A DNA stretch of 64,000 nt from positions 1 through 64,000 of the forward strand of contig CAVQXJ010000022.1 in NCBI GenBank assembly GCA_963717745.1. Direction: 5' to 3'. The notes beneath the pieces were generated by a model, which saw only the letters and a list, made by a program, of their open reading frames with translations, did no database searches and was not told the DNA's origin. A program made the translations under genes and the position numbers. The first letter of the stretch is position 1. Each line of letters starts with the position of its first letter. Shown here piece after piece: positions 38,876-48,354 of this stretch. This DNA comes from JACCXG01 sp963717745 (GTDB lineage Bacteria > Acidobacteriota > Vicinamibacteria > Vicinamibacterales > 2-12-FULL-66-21).

Positions 38876-41547
38876 CTACGCGCTGTCGCGCATGATCGTG
38901 AGCGGGTCCACGGCCAGGGCGCGGCGGGCGGGGAGCACGCTGGCCACGGCGACCGCGGCCAGCAGGACGAGCGGCGCGGCTATCCACACCCAGAGGGCGG
39001 GAACGCCAGCATGGGGGGCGATCCGCGCCAGCCATCGCGCGACGAGGATCGATCCGAGCATGCCGACGAACGTCCCGGCCCCTGCGAGGCGCAGCCCGTC
39101 GGCGAGCACCTGTTGAACGATGTGACGGCCGCGTGCGCCAAGCGCGATGCGCAGCGCCACCTCCCGCCGGCGCTGCCGTGCCGCGTCGGACATCGCGCCG
39201 TACAGGCCGAGCACACCCAACGCCAGCGACGTCGTCGCGGACGCCGCGATGAGCACCGTCGCGATTCGCTCGGGCGCGAGTGCAGTTCTCGCCATGTGGG
39301 TGGCGAGGGACATCACCTTGACCGGACCCCTGCCGCCCGGCACACCGTCCAGCCGCCGTGCAACCGAGCCGAGCACCTCGTCAGTCGTTTCTCGGGCGCC
39401 GAGAATCAGCGTCATGCGAGGCCGAAAGTCCTGCGCCATCGGAAAGTAGATCGTCGGCTCAATCCCGCCGCTGCGAGGTGCGAAGAAGCGCCGAGCGAAC
39501 GACCCCGACGATCTCCGTCCGTCGGCCGACGCCGTCGATCACGGCGCCGCCGACAGCGTTTCCGCCGAAGTAGAGCTCCGCCGCTTCCTCGTTGATGACG
39601 CCGGCGCGGCACCGTTCAGGGACGGACTCGTCCGGAAAGATGCTGCCGGCCGTCAGGTCCAGCCCAAGTTCGTCGAAATAGCTCCCCGACACGACGTTCG
39701 TGTCGAGCATCGCATCGACAGGGGGCGACTTCATGGGAACGCGGATCGGCAGCGGGCCGGACTCCTCCAGCGACTCTCCCGTCTGCTGCGGGTAGTAGTA
39801 AATCGTCGGGCGACGTCGCCGCGTTCCGGCCTCCGGCTGCCGGTTGGCGACTACGCCGACGATCTCCACGCGCTGACCTGACGGGGCCTCGATTGAGCGG
39901 CCGACCGCGTCACCATCGAAGAGCTCGGCGGCAGCCTCTTCGTTGACGACGACGACCCTGCAGCTGTGCGCCGTGTCACCTCCTCCGAACATGCGGCCGG
40001 CGACCGGCGGCATCGTGACATCCGCGAGCGAGGCCGGAGTGAATGGGACCATGTCCATGATCACGTCGCGGACAGGTAACTGCGGTGGCTCGACGCGCAG
40101 CGGCGTCCAGGCCGGACGAGTGCCCGGCAGCATCCCCACCCACGCGGTTGCAAAGATGCCAGGGACCGTCAGGGCCGCCTGCTCCAGATCCTGGAAGTAT
40201 CTGAGGCCGAGGTCGGGCCGACTGAACAGGAAACCGGCTTCAGCCGTCGCCAGCAGCGGCTGGCCGAGACGTTGGCCGGGGCTCGTCTGCAGCGCGGCGC
40301 GTAATCCGTCGACAAGGAGGGCGGTCGAGACGACGAGCACGCAGCAACACGCCATCTGCGCGACGACCAGGGTGGCGCGGAGGCGGCGCATCGTCTTCGA
40401 CGGCCCCGTGCTTTCGCGTTTCAGCACCGCCGCCGGGTTGTCGTGCCGGAGCTCGAAGAACGGCACGAGACCACAGGCCATGGTGATGCCGACACACACG
40501 GCGGACACCGCAGCCGTGCTGGACGAGGTCGGGAGCGAACACCAGGCGCTCGGCATCCTCGTGGAACAGGAGCGCCGGAACGATGTCCGTGGTCCACAGC
40601 GCCAGAAGCATTCCAAAGGCACCACCGGCTACGGAGATGAGGACGCTGTCCGACAGGAGGCCCTTGGCGAGCTGGCCGCGGCTGGCGCCGAGCGCGACGC
40701 GAACCGATGTCTCGAGCGAGCGCGCGGACGCTCGGGCCAGCATGAATGACGCGACGTTGGCGCACGCGATGAAGAAGACGGCGCCTCCCGCCAGCCGCAG
40801 CAGCCCGCTGATGCGCGCCATCCCGCTCGATGCATCCGCTGTCATGCCGGTATAGGGAAGCACGGCAATCGCCTCAGCGGCGCTTCGCGTCGCGTTCACG
40901 GCAGCCTGGGCCTCATCGGCTGACACGCCGGCACGGAGGCGGCCAAGCAACCAGAAGGTACGGCTCTCCCGACCGCCCGCGCGGAGCGCCGGCTCGCGCA
41001 CCGGCATCCACATGTCGACGGCCCGGCCGAAGTACAAGCCTTCGAGCCAGTCCGGCACGACCTGGCCCACGTGGGTGTCCACGCCGTCTATGCGAATCGG
41101 TGTGCCTGCGACGTCCGGTTTGGCGGCGAACTCCACCTGCCAGACCCGGTGACTGATGGCGACGCCTTTGTCGAGCGAGAGGTGCAACAGCTGGGCGAGC
41201 TCGGGCGTGACGGCGGCGACCGCCATCACCGAGCGGCGCTCGCCGGACACGACCGTGGCTTGGGTCTCGCGCGCGGCGCCAAGCAGCTCGAAGGCATCGC
41301 GCCGCGACTCGAGGGACAGATAGCTTTCGTAGGACACCGGGCCGAAGCCGTCCTGCGAGTCCCGCGCAAACAGCGACACGATGGTGTCAATCCCTGGGAG
41401 GGGAAGAGTTCGCGCCAGCGACCCGCGGGCGAATCCAACCACGGATGCGTTGCTGCCGATGCCCAACGCGATTGTCCCCAGCAACGCCAGCGACAGGCCC
41501 GGCGTCCTCGCGAAGCTTCGCACCGAATGTCTGAGGTTCCTCAACAC
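38876..41547 (-). CDS. ADOP/MacB-type ABC permease (two frameshifts)
   Basis: About 890 residues read across frameshifts near 40535 and 39470. The arrangement is typical of acidobacterial duplicated orphan permeases: one N-terminal helix (SLALLGTIALGIGSNASV), a large extracytoplasmic MacB_PCD domain, three helices including FFIACANVASFMLARASAR, then a second copy with its own helix, domain (FTPASLADVTMPPVAGRMF) and final helices (TSLALGVLGLYGAMSDAARQRRREVALRIALGA). No ATPase is encoded next to it. It starts GTG at 41547, preceding a family A repeat. Confidence 0.83.
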
Positions 41548-41599
41548 GGCTCCATCGCGTCCCAGCTTTCGTCACCTTCATAGTCACACCATTCTGGGA

Positions 41600-41803
41600 T
41601 CAAATCCCAAGCTCCAAGCTCCAAATCCCAACCACTCCCAACTGCCAAATCCCAATTTCCAACTCCCGACTCCTAAGCCCCAAATCCCAAGCTCCAAAAG
41701 CCGCAGGTTCCAAGGTCGGTTGGGACTTGGCAAGTTGGGAGTTCCGTTTGGGCCTTGGGATTTGGGAGTGGTTGGGATTTGGAGCTTGGGATTTGGGATT
41801 TGA
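41600..41803. repeat. dispersed inverted-repeat element, family A, copy 4
   Basis: The arms TCAAATCCCAAGCTCCAAGC and ...GCTTGGGATTTGGGATTTGA are inverse of each other over about 42 bases. The interior again contains short CCCAAGCTCC and GGGAGTT words. It lies between a divergent pair (ADOP permease and a small secreted protein). Confidence 0.87.
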
Positions 41804-41892
41804 CCTGCGCAATGAGGATACGCTGCTGGTGTACAACATCGAGACCGCGGCGGGCTGGAGTGACCCGGCCGCACGATCAAAAGGACAACGCG

Positions 41893-42333
41893 ATGCGACG
41901 ATGGGGTCTGATCTCGGCCGTGGTGCTCACGCTGACGATTCCGGCTGGTGCGCAGGAGGGGAGGCGGGGACGCGGACCGCAGGGCCCGCCGAACGTCACC
42001 GGCGCATGGTCGGGGACGTGGAGCGCCTACAACCCCGCGCGCGCGTCGACGCCGCCGAAGGAGCAGTGCGCGAAGCTCACCGCGAACATCACGCAGAACG
42101 GTGACCTCTGGGAGGCGGTGTTCGAAGGCGACTGCGGCCGGCCGTACAAGTACACGATCAAGATGGAAGGGAAGCAGTCGGGCAATGTCGTGATGTTCAA
42201 GGGGACCGCGGATCTCGGCCCCAAAGACGGCGGCGTCTACGACTGGATCGGCCGCGCCGCGGATGACGAGTTCGTCGGCTTCTACACCAGCGCGGGGTAT
42301 ACGGGCGTGTTCAGTTTGAGTCGGGTCAAGTAG
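41893..42333 (+). CDS. small secreted protein of unknown function
   Basis: 146 residues. A signal peptide (LISAVVLTLTIPAGAQ) is followed by a glycine/arginine patch and then a beta-rich domain (NVTGAWSGTW...AKLTANITQNGDLWEAVFEGDCG...KYTIKMEGK), with two cysteines that could pair. The family is not recognised. It is likely its own transcript, with a family A repeat upstream. Confidence 0.7.
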   Translation: MRRWGLISAVVLTLTIPAGAQEGRRGRGPQGPPNVTGAWSGTWSAYNPARASTPPKEQCAKLTANITQNGDLWEAVFEGDCGRPYKYTIKMEGKQSGNVVMFKGTADLGPKDGGVYDWIGRAADDEFVGFYTSAGYTGVFSLSRVK

Positions 42334-42429
42334 GCGGCGGCGCGGCGGGGCTTCGACCGGCGGCCGTCACATCGCGCAGGGGCGGTTCAGAGCCGGAAGC
42401 CGGCGCGCGGTAGACTAGCGTCTCGCCGC

Positions 42430-42690
42430 ATGAACAAAAAGGAGCTCAGCGAGCGCGACATCTGCACCAAGTGCATCACGCCGGCCCTCCGCAGCGCCGG
42501 ATGGAACGAGCAGACCCAGCTGCGCGAGGAAGTCACCTTCACCAACGGCCGGGTCATCGTCCGCGGCCGCATGGTCAGCCGCGGCAAGGCCAAACGCGCG
42601 GACTACGTCCTCTATTTCAAGCCGAACATTCCGCTCGCCGTCATCGAAGCCAAGGACAATCACTGCAGCGTGGGGGACGGGATCGCGGCA
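42430..42690 (+). pseudogene. type I restriction endonuclease HsdR N-terminal fragment
   Basis: About 85 residues: ELSERDICTKCITPALRSAGW, then YVLYFKPNIPLAVIEAKDN with the PD-(D/E)xK-like D...EAK catalytic pattern of the HsdR_N domain. Homology stops near DNHCSVGDG; the frame then reads into antisense HNH-protein sequence and ends. There is no helicase, HsdM or HsdS nearby, so it cannot make an active restriction enzyme. Confidence 0.7.
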
Positions 42691-43311
42691 ATATCGTCGT
42701 TGGGAACGCGATGCCGCAGGAGGTCCTGCGCCTCGCGCAGCTTCTGATACGTCTGGCGGTCGACGGTGAATTGGAACTTGTATTGTTCTGGGGCGACCGG
42801 TTTGACCTCCACGCGCGGTTTCTCGAGCGCGGGCTGAACCGGCGCCGGTTCAGGCGTTGGGCACACGGCGAGTGGGGGAGCTGCCGGCCTGGCGGCACGT
42901 TCAGCGGCAGTCGGTTTCGGCGCGGGCAGCTTTTCGGACCGAGGAGGGCAAGGGCGGCTGCGGCCGTAAGCTCGCGACGATCTCCTCAACTTGCCGCTTG
43001 CTCTTGTGGCGCGCGGCCTCGAGCACATGCTGGTGATTGTCCGCCGTAAGATGGGGCGCCAGCAGGCCGACCGCCGTGAGATGCACTGACCCGTCCGCGA
43101 GCAGCTCCAGGATCGCCGGCCACTTCCGCGCGGCACGAGCCGCTGCGATGCGCCCGTAAGCCGCGTGCTCGGACAGGTGAAGGACCTGCGTGCAGAAGGT
43201 GAACAATGATGAACAGCCTTCACCAAGATACAGCCGCCGAGCATCGAGCTCGCCGAGTGCCGCGATCAATCGCGCCGTCGCTTGCCGTTCCTGGCCGGAC
43301 AGACGTCGCAC
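42660..43311 (-). pseudogene. truncated HNH-endonuclease-like protein (N-terminal part)
   Basis: About 215 residues read through one frameshift near 42943 (extra A). The helical N terminus (LSGQERQATARLIAALGELDARRLY), STFC-like helices, a proline-rich linker (LAVCPTPEPAPVQPALE) and QFTVDRQTYQKLREAQDLLRHRVPN are features of a family that normally continues into a C-terminal HNH domain. Here it stops at IPSPTLQ, right at the HsdR fragment. The start may lie upstream near 43351, where GGAGGAGG occurs. Confidence 0.6.
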
Positions 43312-43559
43312 TTCCAGCAGGAGGTCGGGATCTGACAGCGCCGCACCACAACAGATGGCCTCCTCCCAGAATCTGTGGGTGGGTAGTCAAGGCTTCTGAG
43401 GGAGGTTTCGGTCTTCGGTGTTCTGAATCGCATCGGATTCCCGTAGGGAAGCCACCCTACAGAGACCCTTCGCGCTGCCGCCGTTCTGTTATCCTGCGAG
43501 CGCAATCGGGCGGCCGCAGATCAGCTGTTCAAAATTAGCTGCGGTTAATTCCTGCAAGG

Positions 43560-44504
43560 ATGGCGAATGCCTCCCCAATGACGTCATTGTTCCTCGGCAC
43601 GCCACTGACGAGAGGCCGACTGGCGGCAGTGCTCTTCTCGCTCGCGGTAGCCGCGGTCTCTTCTCAGGGTGAATCACCCACGAGAGTTCGCGTCAACGGT
43701 GTGGAGTTGCATTACATCGAACGAGGCCAGGGCGAGCCGCTGATTCTGCTGCACGGAGGGCAGGGCGACTACCGCGCTTGGCCGCCGCAGATGGAGGCAT
43801 TGTCCCCCCGATATCGCGTCATCTCGTACAGCCGCCGTTACCACTACCCGAACAAGAATCCCCTGACAGCCAGCAATCATTCGGCGCTCATCGATGCGGC
43901 GGACCTCGCTGGATTGATCGCCGAGCTGAGACTTGGGCCTGTGCACCTTGTCGGCACGTCGTACGGGGCATTCACCGCCCTGGCCCTGGCCGTTGAGCAT
44001 CCCGAGCTGGTCCGGAGCCTGGTCTTGGCGGAGCCGCCGATTCATCGATGGGTGACACACACCGCACGCGGCGGTACGCTGTTCAAAGAATTCATGACGG
44101 GGGTGCAAGAGCCAGCCGCCAAAGCATTTGCTGCCGGAAACGACGAAGCGGCGATGCGTATCTTCATCGACGCGTTCGACGGAGTGGGGACCTTCGCGGC
44201 TTTGCCGGCCGAACGACGGACCACAGTTCTGCAAAATGCGGGTTTCTTCAAAGCCATCACATCGTCGTCGGATCCGTTCCCGAATCTGCCGAAGGAACGC
44301 GTGCGCCGGTTGCGCATGCCTATCCTGATTGTCCGAGGAGATGGCACCGACGAGCTCCATCGGCTCGTCACCGAAGAACTCGGGCGTGTGGTTCCAGACG
44401 CCGAACGAGTCACAATTCGCCAAGCTGGGCATGGCTCACCCCGCCAGAACCCACGGGCGTTCAACGCGGCGATGCTTGACTTCCTCGGTCGCCGTGGAAA
44501 GTGA
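43560..44504 (+). CDS. secreted alpha/beta hydrolase
   Basis: 314 residues. A signal-like N-terminal segment (RLAAVLFSLAVAAVSSQG) is followed by the alpha/beta-hydrolase fold: oxyanion region LLHGGQGDYRAW, nucleophile elbow GTSYG, acid in VRGDGTDELH and catalytic His in QAGHGSP. The triad is complete, so it should be active; the substrate is unknown. No clear ribosome-binding site precedes ATG 43560, and ATG 43578 is an alternative. It is one of two intact genes in the damaged region. Confidence 0.82.
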   Translation: MANASPMTSLFLGTPLTRGRLAAVLFSLAVAAVSSQGESPTRVRVNGVELHYIERGQGEPLILLHGGQGDYRAWPPQMEALSPRYRVISYSRRYHYPNKNPLTASNHSALIDAADLAGLIAELRLGPVHLVGTSYGAFTALALAVEHPELVRSLVLAEPPIHRWVTHTARGGTLFKEFMTGVQEPAAKAFAAGNDEAAMRIFIDAFDGVGTFAALPAERRTTVLQNAGFFKAITSSSDPFPNLPKERVRRLRMPILIVRGDGTDELHRLVTEELGRVVPDAERVTIRQAGHGSPRQNPRAFNAAMLDFLGRRGK

Positions 44505-44511
44505 GGGCGCA

Positions 44512-44783
44512 TGCCTCGATGAGTGGTGCGTCCACGTCATACGCTCCCGCCTCGAGCCGATGAAGAGAGTCGCCCGGATGCTGCGCCGCTATCGGCCGCT
44601 GCTCTTGAACTCGTTTCGGGCGCGCGGGGGAATCTCCGCGGCGATCGGGAGGGGCTCAACAACAGAGCGAAACTGACCGCCAGAAAGGCGTACGCCTTTA
44701 GCTCGTTTCGGTGACTCGAAATCACCCTGTGCCATACACTCGGTCAGCTACCGGAGCCGGCAGCGACCCACAAATTCTGCTGA
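44512..44783 (+). pseudogene. ISL3-family transposase C-terminal remnant
   Basis: In successive frames: CLDEWCVHVIRSRLEPMKRV, MLRRYRPLLLNSFRARGGIS, then EGLNNRAKLTARKAYAFSSFR, an in-frame stop, and LEITLCHTLGQLPEPAATHKFC ending at 44783. This is the order of the ISL3 transposase C terminus (EWC...RSR...EP, EGLNNKAK, HTLG.LPEP..THKFC). It carries one frameshift and one stop, and the N-terminal catalytic part is missing. Confidence 0.6.
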
Positions 44784-44873
44784 AGACCCATAAGAAGGCG
44801 CACATCGATCTGCCGCTGTGACTCGGCCGACAGTGACCACAGGCCGCTAGAAAGACCGCCAGAGAGTAGGACG

Positions 44874-45068
44874 ATGCGCTACCAGCGTTGTGCACGGCAG
44901 TCCTGGCCTTCGTGGTTTTCGGCCACCCGCCGCCTGCGGGGGCTCAGGTCGATCAACAACGCGCGCAGGAGTACTTCAAGGAAGCCCAGGCGTTTCAGGC
45001 CGCGGCGGGATGGGTTATTCGCGAAGGCGCACGACGCGGCGACTACGAAGTCGTCCCGCGGCAGCCGT
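44874..45068 (+). pseudogene. fragment of a secreted protein (N terminus only)
   Basis: TAVLAFVVFGHPPPAGAQVD reads as a signal peptide, followed by QQRAQEYFKEAQAF. This start resembles secreted proteins of this phylum with a conserved VDQxRAQxYFxEA opening. Homology ends after about 40 residues, the first codons need a frameshift, and the end overlaps the purN 3' end. Confidence 0.4.
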
Positions 45069-45696
45069 GATGGCGGGTGAGCTCAGGCGTGTGGTCAGCA
45101 CCGGCGACGAGACGGATTTCGCCTGCCGCAATGCGCCCAAGCGTTTCGACCACGAACTCCTTCTCCCGTGCCCGAACTCGGGCCTTCAGATCCTCGAGGG
45201 AATCGCTCCGAAACACCGGCACCCTGCACTGACGCAGAACGGCGCCGGTGTCGTAGTCAGCATCGACCAGATGAATCGACACACCCGATTCCGCCTCGCC
45301 GGCCTCCAGCACGGCCTCGAACACCCGATCTCCATACATTCCCGGTCCGCCGAATCGAGGCAAGAGGGCAGGGTGCGTGTTGAGGATTCTGCCCGCGAAA
45401 GCCGTGAGGACGAGCGGTCCCAGTTTCTTCATGTAACCCGCCAGGAACACGACGTCGACGTCAGCCGCAACCAGGACGCCTCGAATCGCCGCGTCCAGCG
45501 CGGCCGGATCCTCGTGCGTTCTCGAAGACAAGTGAACTGCCGGCACACCGGCCTGGCGAGCCCTCCTCAAGGCGCCAGCGTCGCCATTGTTGCTCACGAC
45601 CACCGCGACGCGCCCCGGGATGCGGCCATCGGAAAAGGCATCCAACAGGCTTTGAAGCGTCGTTCCCTCATGCGAGGCGAGAACGCCAACGTTCAT
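45043..45696 (-). CDS. purN: phosphoribosylglycinamide formyltransferase
   Basis: 217 residues, normal length. Transfers formyl from 10-formyl-THF to GAR in purine synthesis. Motifs: MNVGVLASHEGTTLQSLL at the start (phosphate site), ILNTHPALLPRFGG with the catalytic Asn and His, and the Asp in HLVDADYDTG. The ATG at 45696 is chosen at the start of homology; the frame is open to 45990. It lies within the damaged region but is complete. Confidence 0.92.
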   Translation of the reverse strand: MNVGVLASHEGTTLQSLLDAFSDGRIPGRVAVVVSNNGDAGALRRARQAGVPAVHLSSRTHEDPAALDAAIRGVLVAADVDVVFLAGYMKKLGPLVLTAFAGRILNTHPALLPRFGGPGMYGDRVFEAVLEAGEAESGVSIHLVDADYDTGAVLRQCRVPVFRSDSLEDLKARVRAREKEFVVETLGRIAAGEIRLVAGADHTPELTRHHGCRGTTS

Positions 45697-45818
45697 ACTG
45701 GGGAAGCCTATCAGGACTTTCGAGCCCGGCTCGCCAAGGCAGTCGAGGACCATCGGCGAGTCGAACGTCAACCGAGCGTCGCTGAGACGCTGAGCTGAGA
45801 CGCTGAAGGAGTCCCCGT

Positions 45819-46118
45819 ATGTCGATTGGTTCGGTGCCGTCGCCGTGGTGGGCCGCCACGTTATCGATTCCGATTCTCGTCTCACAACTGGCGCCCCCGC
45901 CGCGGCCAGCCCCTGCCACCACACCGACGAGAGTCGTGCTCCTCGGCACCGGCACTCCACAGCCCAATCCGGATCGATCGGGACCGGCAACGGCGATCGT
46001 GGTCAATGACACGGCTTACCTTGTCTACAACAGTCTGTCCTCCGACGAGCTGCAAGCCGACATGATGTCGCGCTATGCGGGGCACTTCGTTATCGGGCGA
46101 GACCTCGATGTCTACTGA
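45819..46118 (+). pseudogene. internally deleted secreted metallo-hydrolase
   Basis: 99 residues. Signal peptide, then RVVLLGTGTPQPNPDRSGPA and VVNDTAYLV, the N-terminal part of an RNase-Z/MBL-like secreted hydrolase. The rest of the fold, including all metal motifs, is absent; the sequence jumps to SSDELQADMMSRYAGHFVIG plus RDLDVY, which looks like the family's C terminus. One in-frame deletion of several hundred bases explains it. Confidence 0.5.
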
Positions 46119-46266
46119 CGATCGCCGCCGGGAGTAGGCGGTTGCCCTCGAGGCGCCGGCCCTGCTGTGGCCGTTCATCCGGCACAGCACCCGTTGGTCA
46201 GTCCTTTCCGTCGTTTGTCACTTTCAGGTTCGGCTGCGAGCGCTGCCTTCACTACAGTGACGCGGT

Positions 46267-47502
46267 ATGACCATCATTCAGCACAACGTCGCCGTGGCCC
46301 TGACGACGGTGTTAGCCCTCGGCTCGTCGGCCAGCATCATGGGAGCGGACTGGCCGTCCTTCCGCGGACCAGCGCACGACGGGAAATCGGTCGAGGCGAT
46401 CGCCTGGCCGAAAGACGGGCCGAAACAGCTGTGGAAGATCAACGTCGGCATCGGCCATTCCGCCGTGTCCGTGGTTGGTGACCGTGCCTATACGATGGGC
46501 AACGCCAATGACACGGATACCGTCTTCAGCATCGACGTCGCCACCGGCAAGGTGATCTGGACCCATTCGTACCCCTGCAACGAGAAGGTCGGCATCAAGG
46601 ACTACGACGGTCCATTTGCCACGCCGACGGTCGCGAACGGCGTGGTCTACACCCTCAGTCGCAAGGGGGATGTCTTTGCCCTCAATGCGAAGGACGGCAA
46701 GGTGATGTGGGCTCGCAACATCGTGCAGGAAGACGGGGTGCGCCCTCCGGGATTCGGCGGTCTCGCGGGTTCGCCGCTGATCCTGGGTGAGAAATTGATC
46801 CTGAACGGCAGCTCCGGAGGCATGGCCCTGGATGCCAGGACCGGGAAGACGATCTGGAAATCGGGCACGGGCGCCGGTGGCCACGCGACACCGGTGCCGC
46901 TGCGCATCGGCCAGAAAACTCACCTGGCGATCCACTCCCCGAGAGCATTGACCATCGTCGACGCGGCCGACGGCAAAGCCATCTGGACCACCGAGCGACG
47001 CCAGCCGATCGGGGTCAACGCCCCCGATCCGGTGGTGGATGGAACGAAGGTGTTCGTCACGGCTGGACGGGCATTCGGCGGCGCGGTGTTCGACGTGACC
47101 GGCGCTACCACGCCGCTGTGGGAGCAGGAAGGCTTGTCCAGCCATTGGCACACCAGTGTGCTGTTGAACGGCTTCCTGTTCGGTCCGGACGGCAACAACT
47201 CCGAGGGAGCGGGCCGCTCGCCCACGTCGCTGCGCTGCCTGGACTGGAAGACCGGCGAGATCAAGTGGACGGAGCCGAAGCTTGGGTTCAACGGGCTGAT
47301 TGCCGTCGGCGGCAAGCTGCTGGTGCTGACGGAGACGGGTGATCTGGTGCTGGTCCAGGCGTCGCCGGACGGCTACAAAGAGCTTGGCTCGGCCCACGTC
47401 ATCGAGGGAAGGGCCTTCACCGCCCCGGTGTTCGCCAACGGGAAGGTGTATGCACGAAACACCAAAGGCGACGTCGTGTGCTGGGACTTCCGCGGCAAGT
47501 GA
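46267..47502 (+). CDS. secreted PQQ-like beta-propeller protein
   Basis: 411 residues. A signal peptide (VAVALTTVLALGSSASIMGA) is followed by a PQQ/quinoprotein-like eight-blade propeller. Blade motifs repeat: DVATGKVIW, NAKDGKVMW, DARTGKTIW, DAADGKAIW and DWKTGEIKW. The opening DWPSFRGPAHDG is typical of outer-membrane or periplasmic propeller proteins that lack enzymatic cofactor residues. It may act as an assembly or binding protein. Confidence 0.82.
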   Translation: MTIIQHNVAVALTTVLALGSSASIMGADWPSFRGPAHDGKSVEAIAWPKDGPKQLWKINVGIGHSAVSVVGDRAYTMGNANDTDTVFSIDVATGKVIWTHSYPCNEKVGIKDYDGPFATPTVANGVVYTLSRKGDVFALNAKDGKVMWARNIVQEDGVRPPGFGGLAGSPLILGEKLILNGSSGGMALDARTGKTIWKSGTGAGGHATPVPLRIGQKTHLAIHSPRALTIVDAADGKAIWTTERRQPIGVNAPDPVVDGTKVFVTAGRAFGGAVFDVTGATTPLWEQEGLSSHWHTSVLLNGFLFGPDGNNSEGAGRSPTSLRCLDWKTGEIKWTEPKLGFNGLIAVGGKLLVLTETGDLVLVQASPDGYKELGSAHVIEGRAFTAPVFANGKVYARNTKGDVVCWDFRGK

Positions 47503-47615
47503 CGGTGGGCATGGCCCCGAGGGATCGCCCTGCTGGTATAAGCTACGGCGGTACTTTGGAGGAGCGTAGTGCGACAGTCCTCGCGCGCGTGCGGCCGGCC
47601 AGCCTCGGACGCCCC

Positions 47616-48317
47616 ATGATGCGAGGTCGTTCCGAGGGGACGCCGGCGTCGGTGGAGCGGCGACACGTCACCAAGCAGCAGTTCGTATACCAGACGCTGC
47701 GTGATGCCATCCTGCGATGCGAGTTTCAGCCCGGCGAGCGGCTGAACATCGGCAGCCTCGCCAAACGTCTCGGCGTCAGCATCGTTCCGATTCGCGAGGC
47801 GTTCCGCCTGCTCGAATCGGAAGGGTTCATCGTCAACGTCGCCCATGTCGGCGCGACGATCGCTCCCATCTCGCGCCAGTCGATCGCGGAGATTTACACG
47901 ATTCTCGAGGGCCTGGAGTCGGTGTCCACCCGGGTGGCCGCGCAGCTCGCCGAGCCCCGGCATTTCGATGAGCTCGAAGAGCTCATCGCCGGGATGGACG
48001 ACGCGCTGGCGCACGAGAGGCCCGACGAGTGGTCGGAGCTGAACGCGCGGTTCCATCTCACGATCGGACGCCTCGCCGCCATGCCGATGCTCGAACAGAT
48101 GCTGCAGCGGGCGCTCGCCGAATGGGCCAGGGTCAGCCGGCACCTGTTCAAGGACGTCCTCGTGCACCGGGCCAATGCCGCCCAGCGGGAGCATCGCGAG
48201 CTCGTGGCCAGGATGCGCGCGCACGATCTCGACGGTGCGGAGCAGCTCGTCCGCAGGCACAACCAGGGCGCGCTTGCCGCCTACACCGAGTATCTCGAAG
48301 CGAGCGCGTCGCGCTAG
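47616..48317 (+). CDS. GntR-family regulator with FCD domain
   Basis: 233 residues. Winged helix at about residues 25-85 (LRDAILRCEFQPGERLN, LAKRLGVSIVPIREAFRLLE), then a helical FCD ligand domain (IYTILEGLESVSTRVAAQLA... FHLTIGRLAAMPML...EHRELVARMRAHD) with metal-binding histidines. The frame is open to 47478; ATG 47616 begins the basic stretch before the DNA-binding domain. Its likely targets are the genes that follow. Its stop codon lies in a large inverted repeat (48312-48354). Confidence 0.88.
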   Translation: MMRGRSEGTPASVERRHVTKQQFVYQTLRDAILRCEFQPGERLNIGSLAKRLGVSIVPIREAFRLLESEGFIVNVAHVGATIAPISRQSIAEIYTILEGLESVSTRVAAQLAEPRHFDELEELIAGMDDALAHERPDEWSELNARFHLTIGRLAAMPMLEQMLQRALAEWARVSRHLFKDVLVHRANAAQREHRELVARMRAHDLDGAEQLVRRHNQGALAAYTEYLEASASR

Positions 48318-48354
48318 GAGCTCGTCCGAGTAGTGCCTGAACGAACTCCTAGCG
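48312..48354 (+). promoter_or_regulatory. 14-bp inverted repeat across GntR stop and cytochrome start
   Basis: CGCTAGGAGCTCGT (48312-48325) and ACGAACTCCTAGCG (48341-48354) are inverse with one mismatch. The GntR TAG is in the left arm and the cytochrome GTG start (48333) is in the loop. It could be an operator or an mRNA hairpin affecting translation. Confidence 0.5.

Noticed and set aside
42430..42690. Functional type I restriction system
   Set aside because: Only the N-terminal part of HsdR is present, without helicase, HsdM or HsdS.
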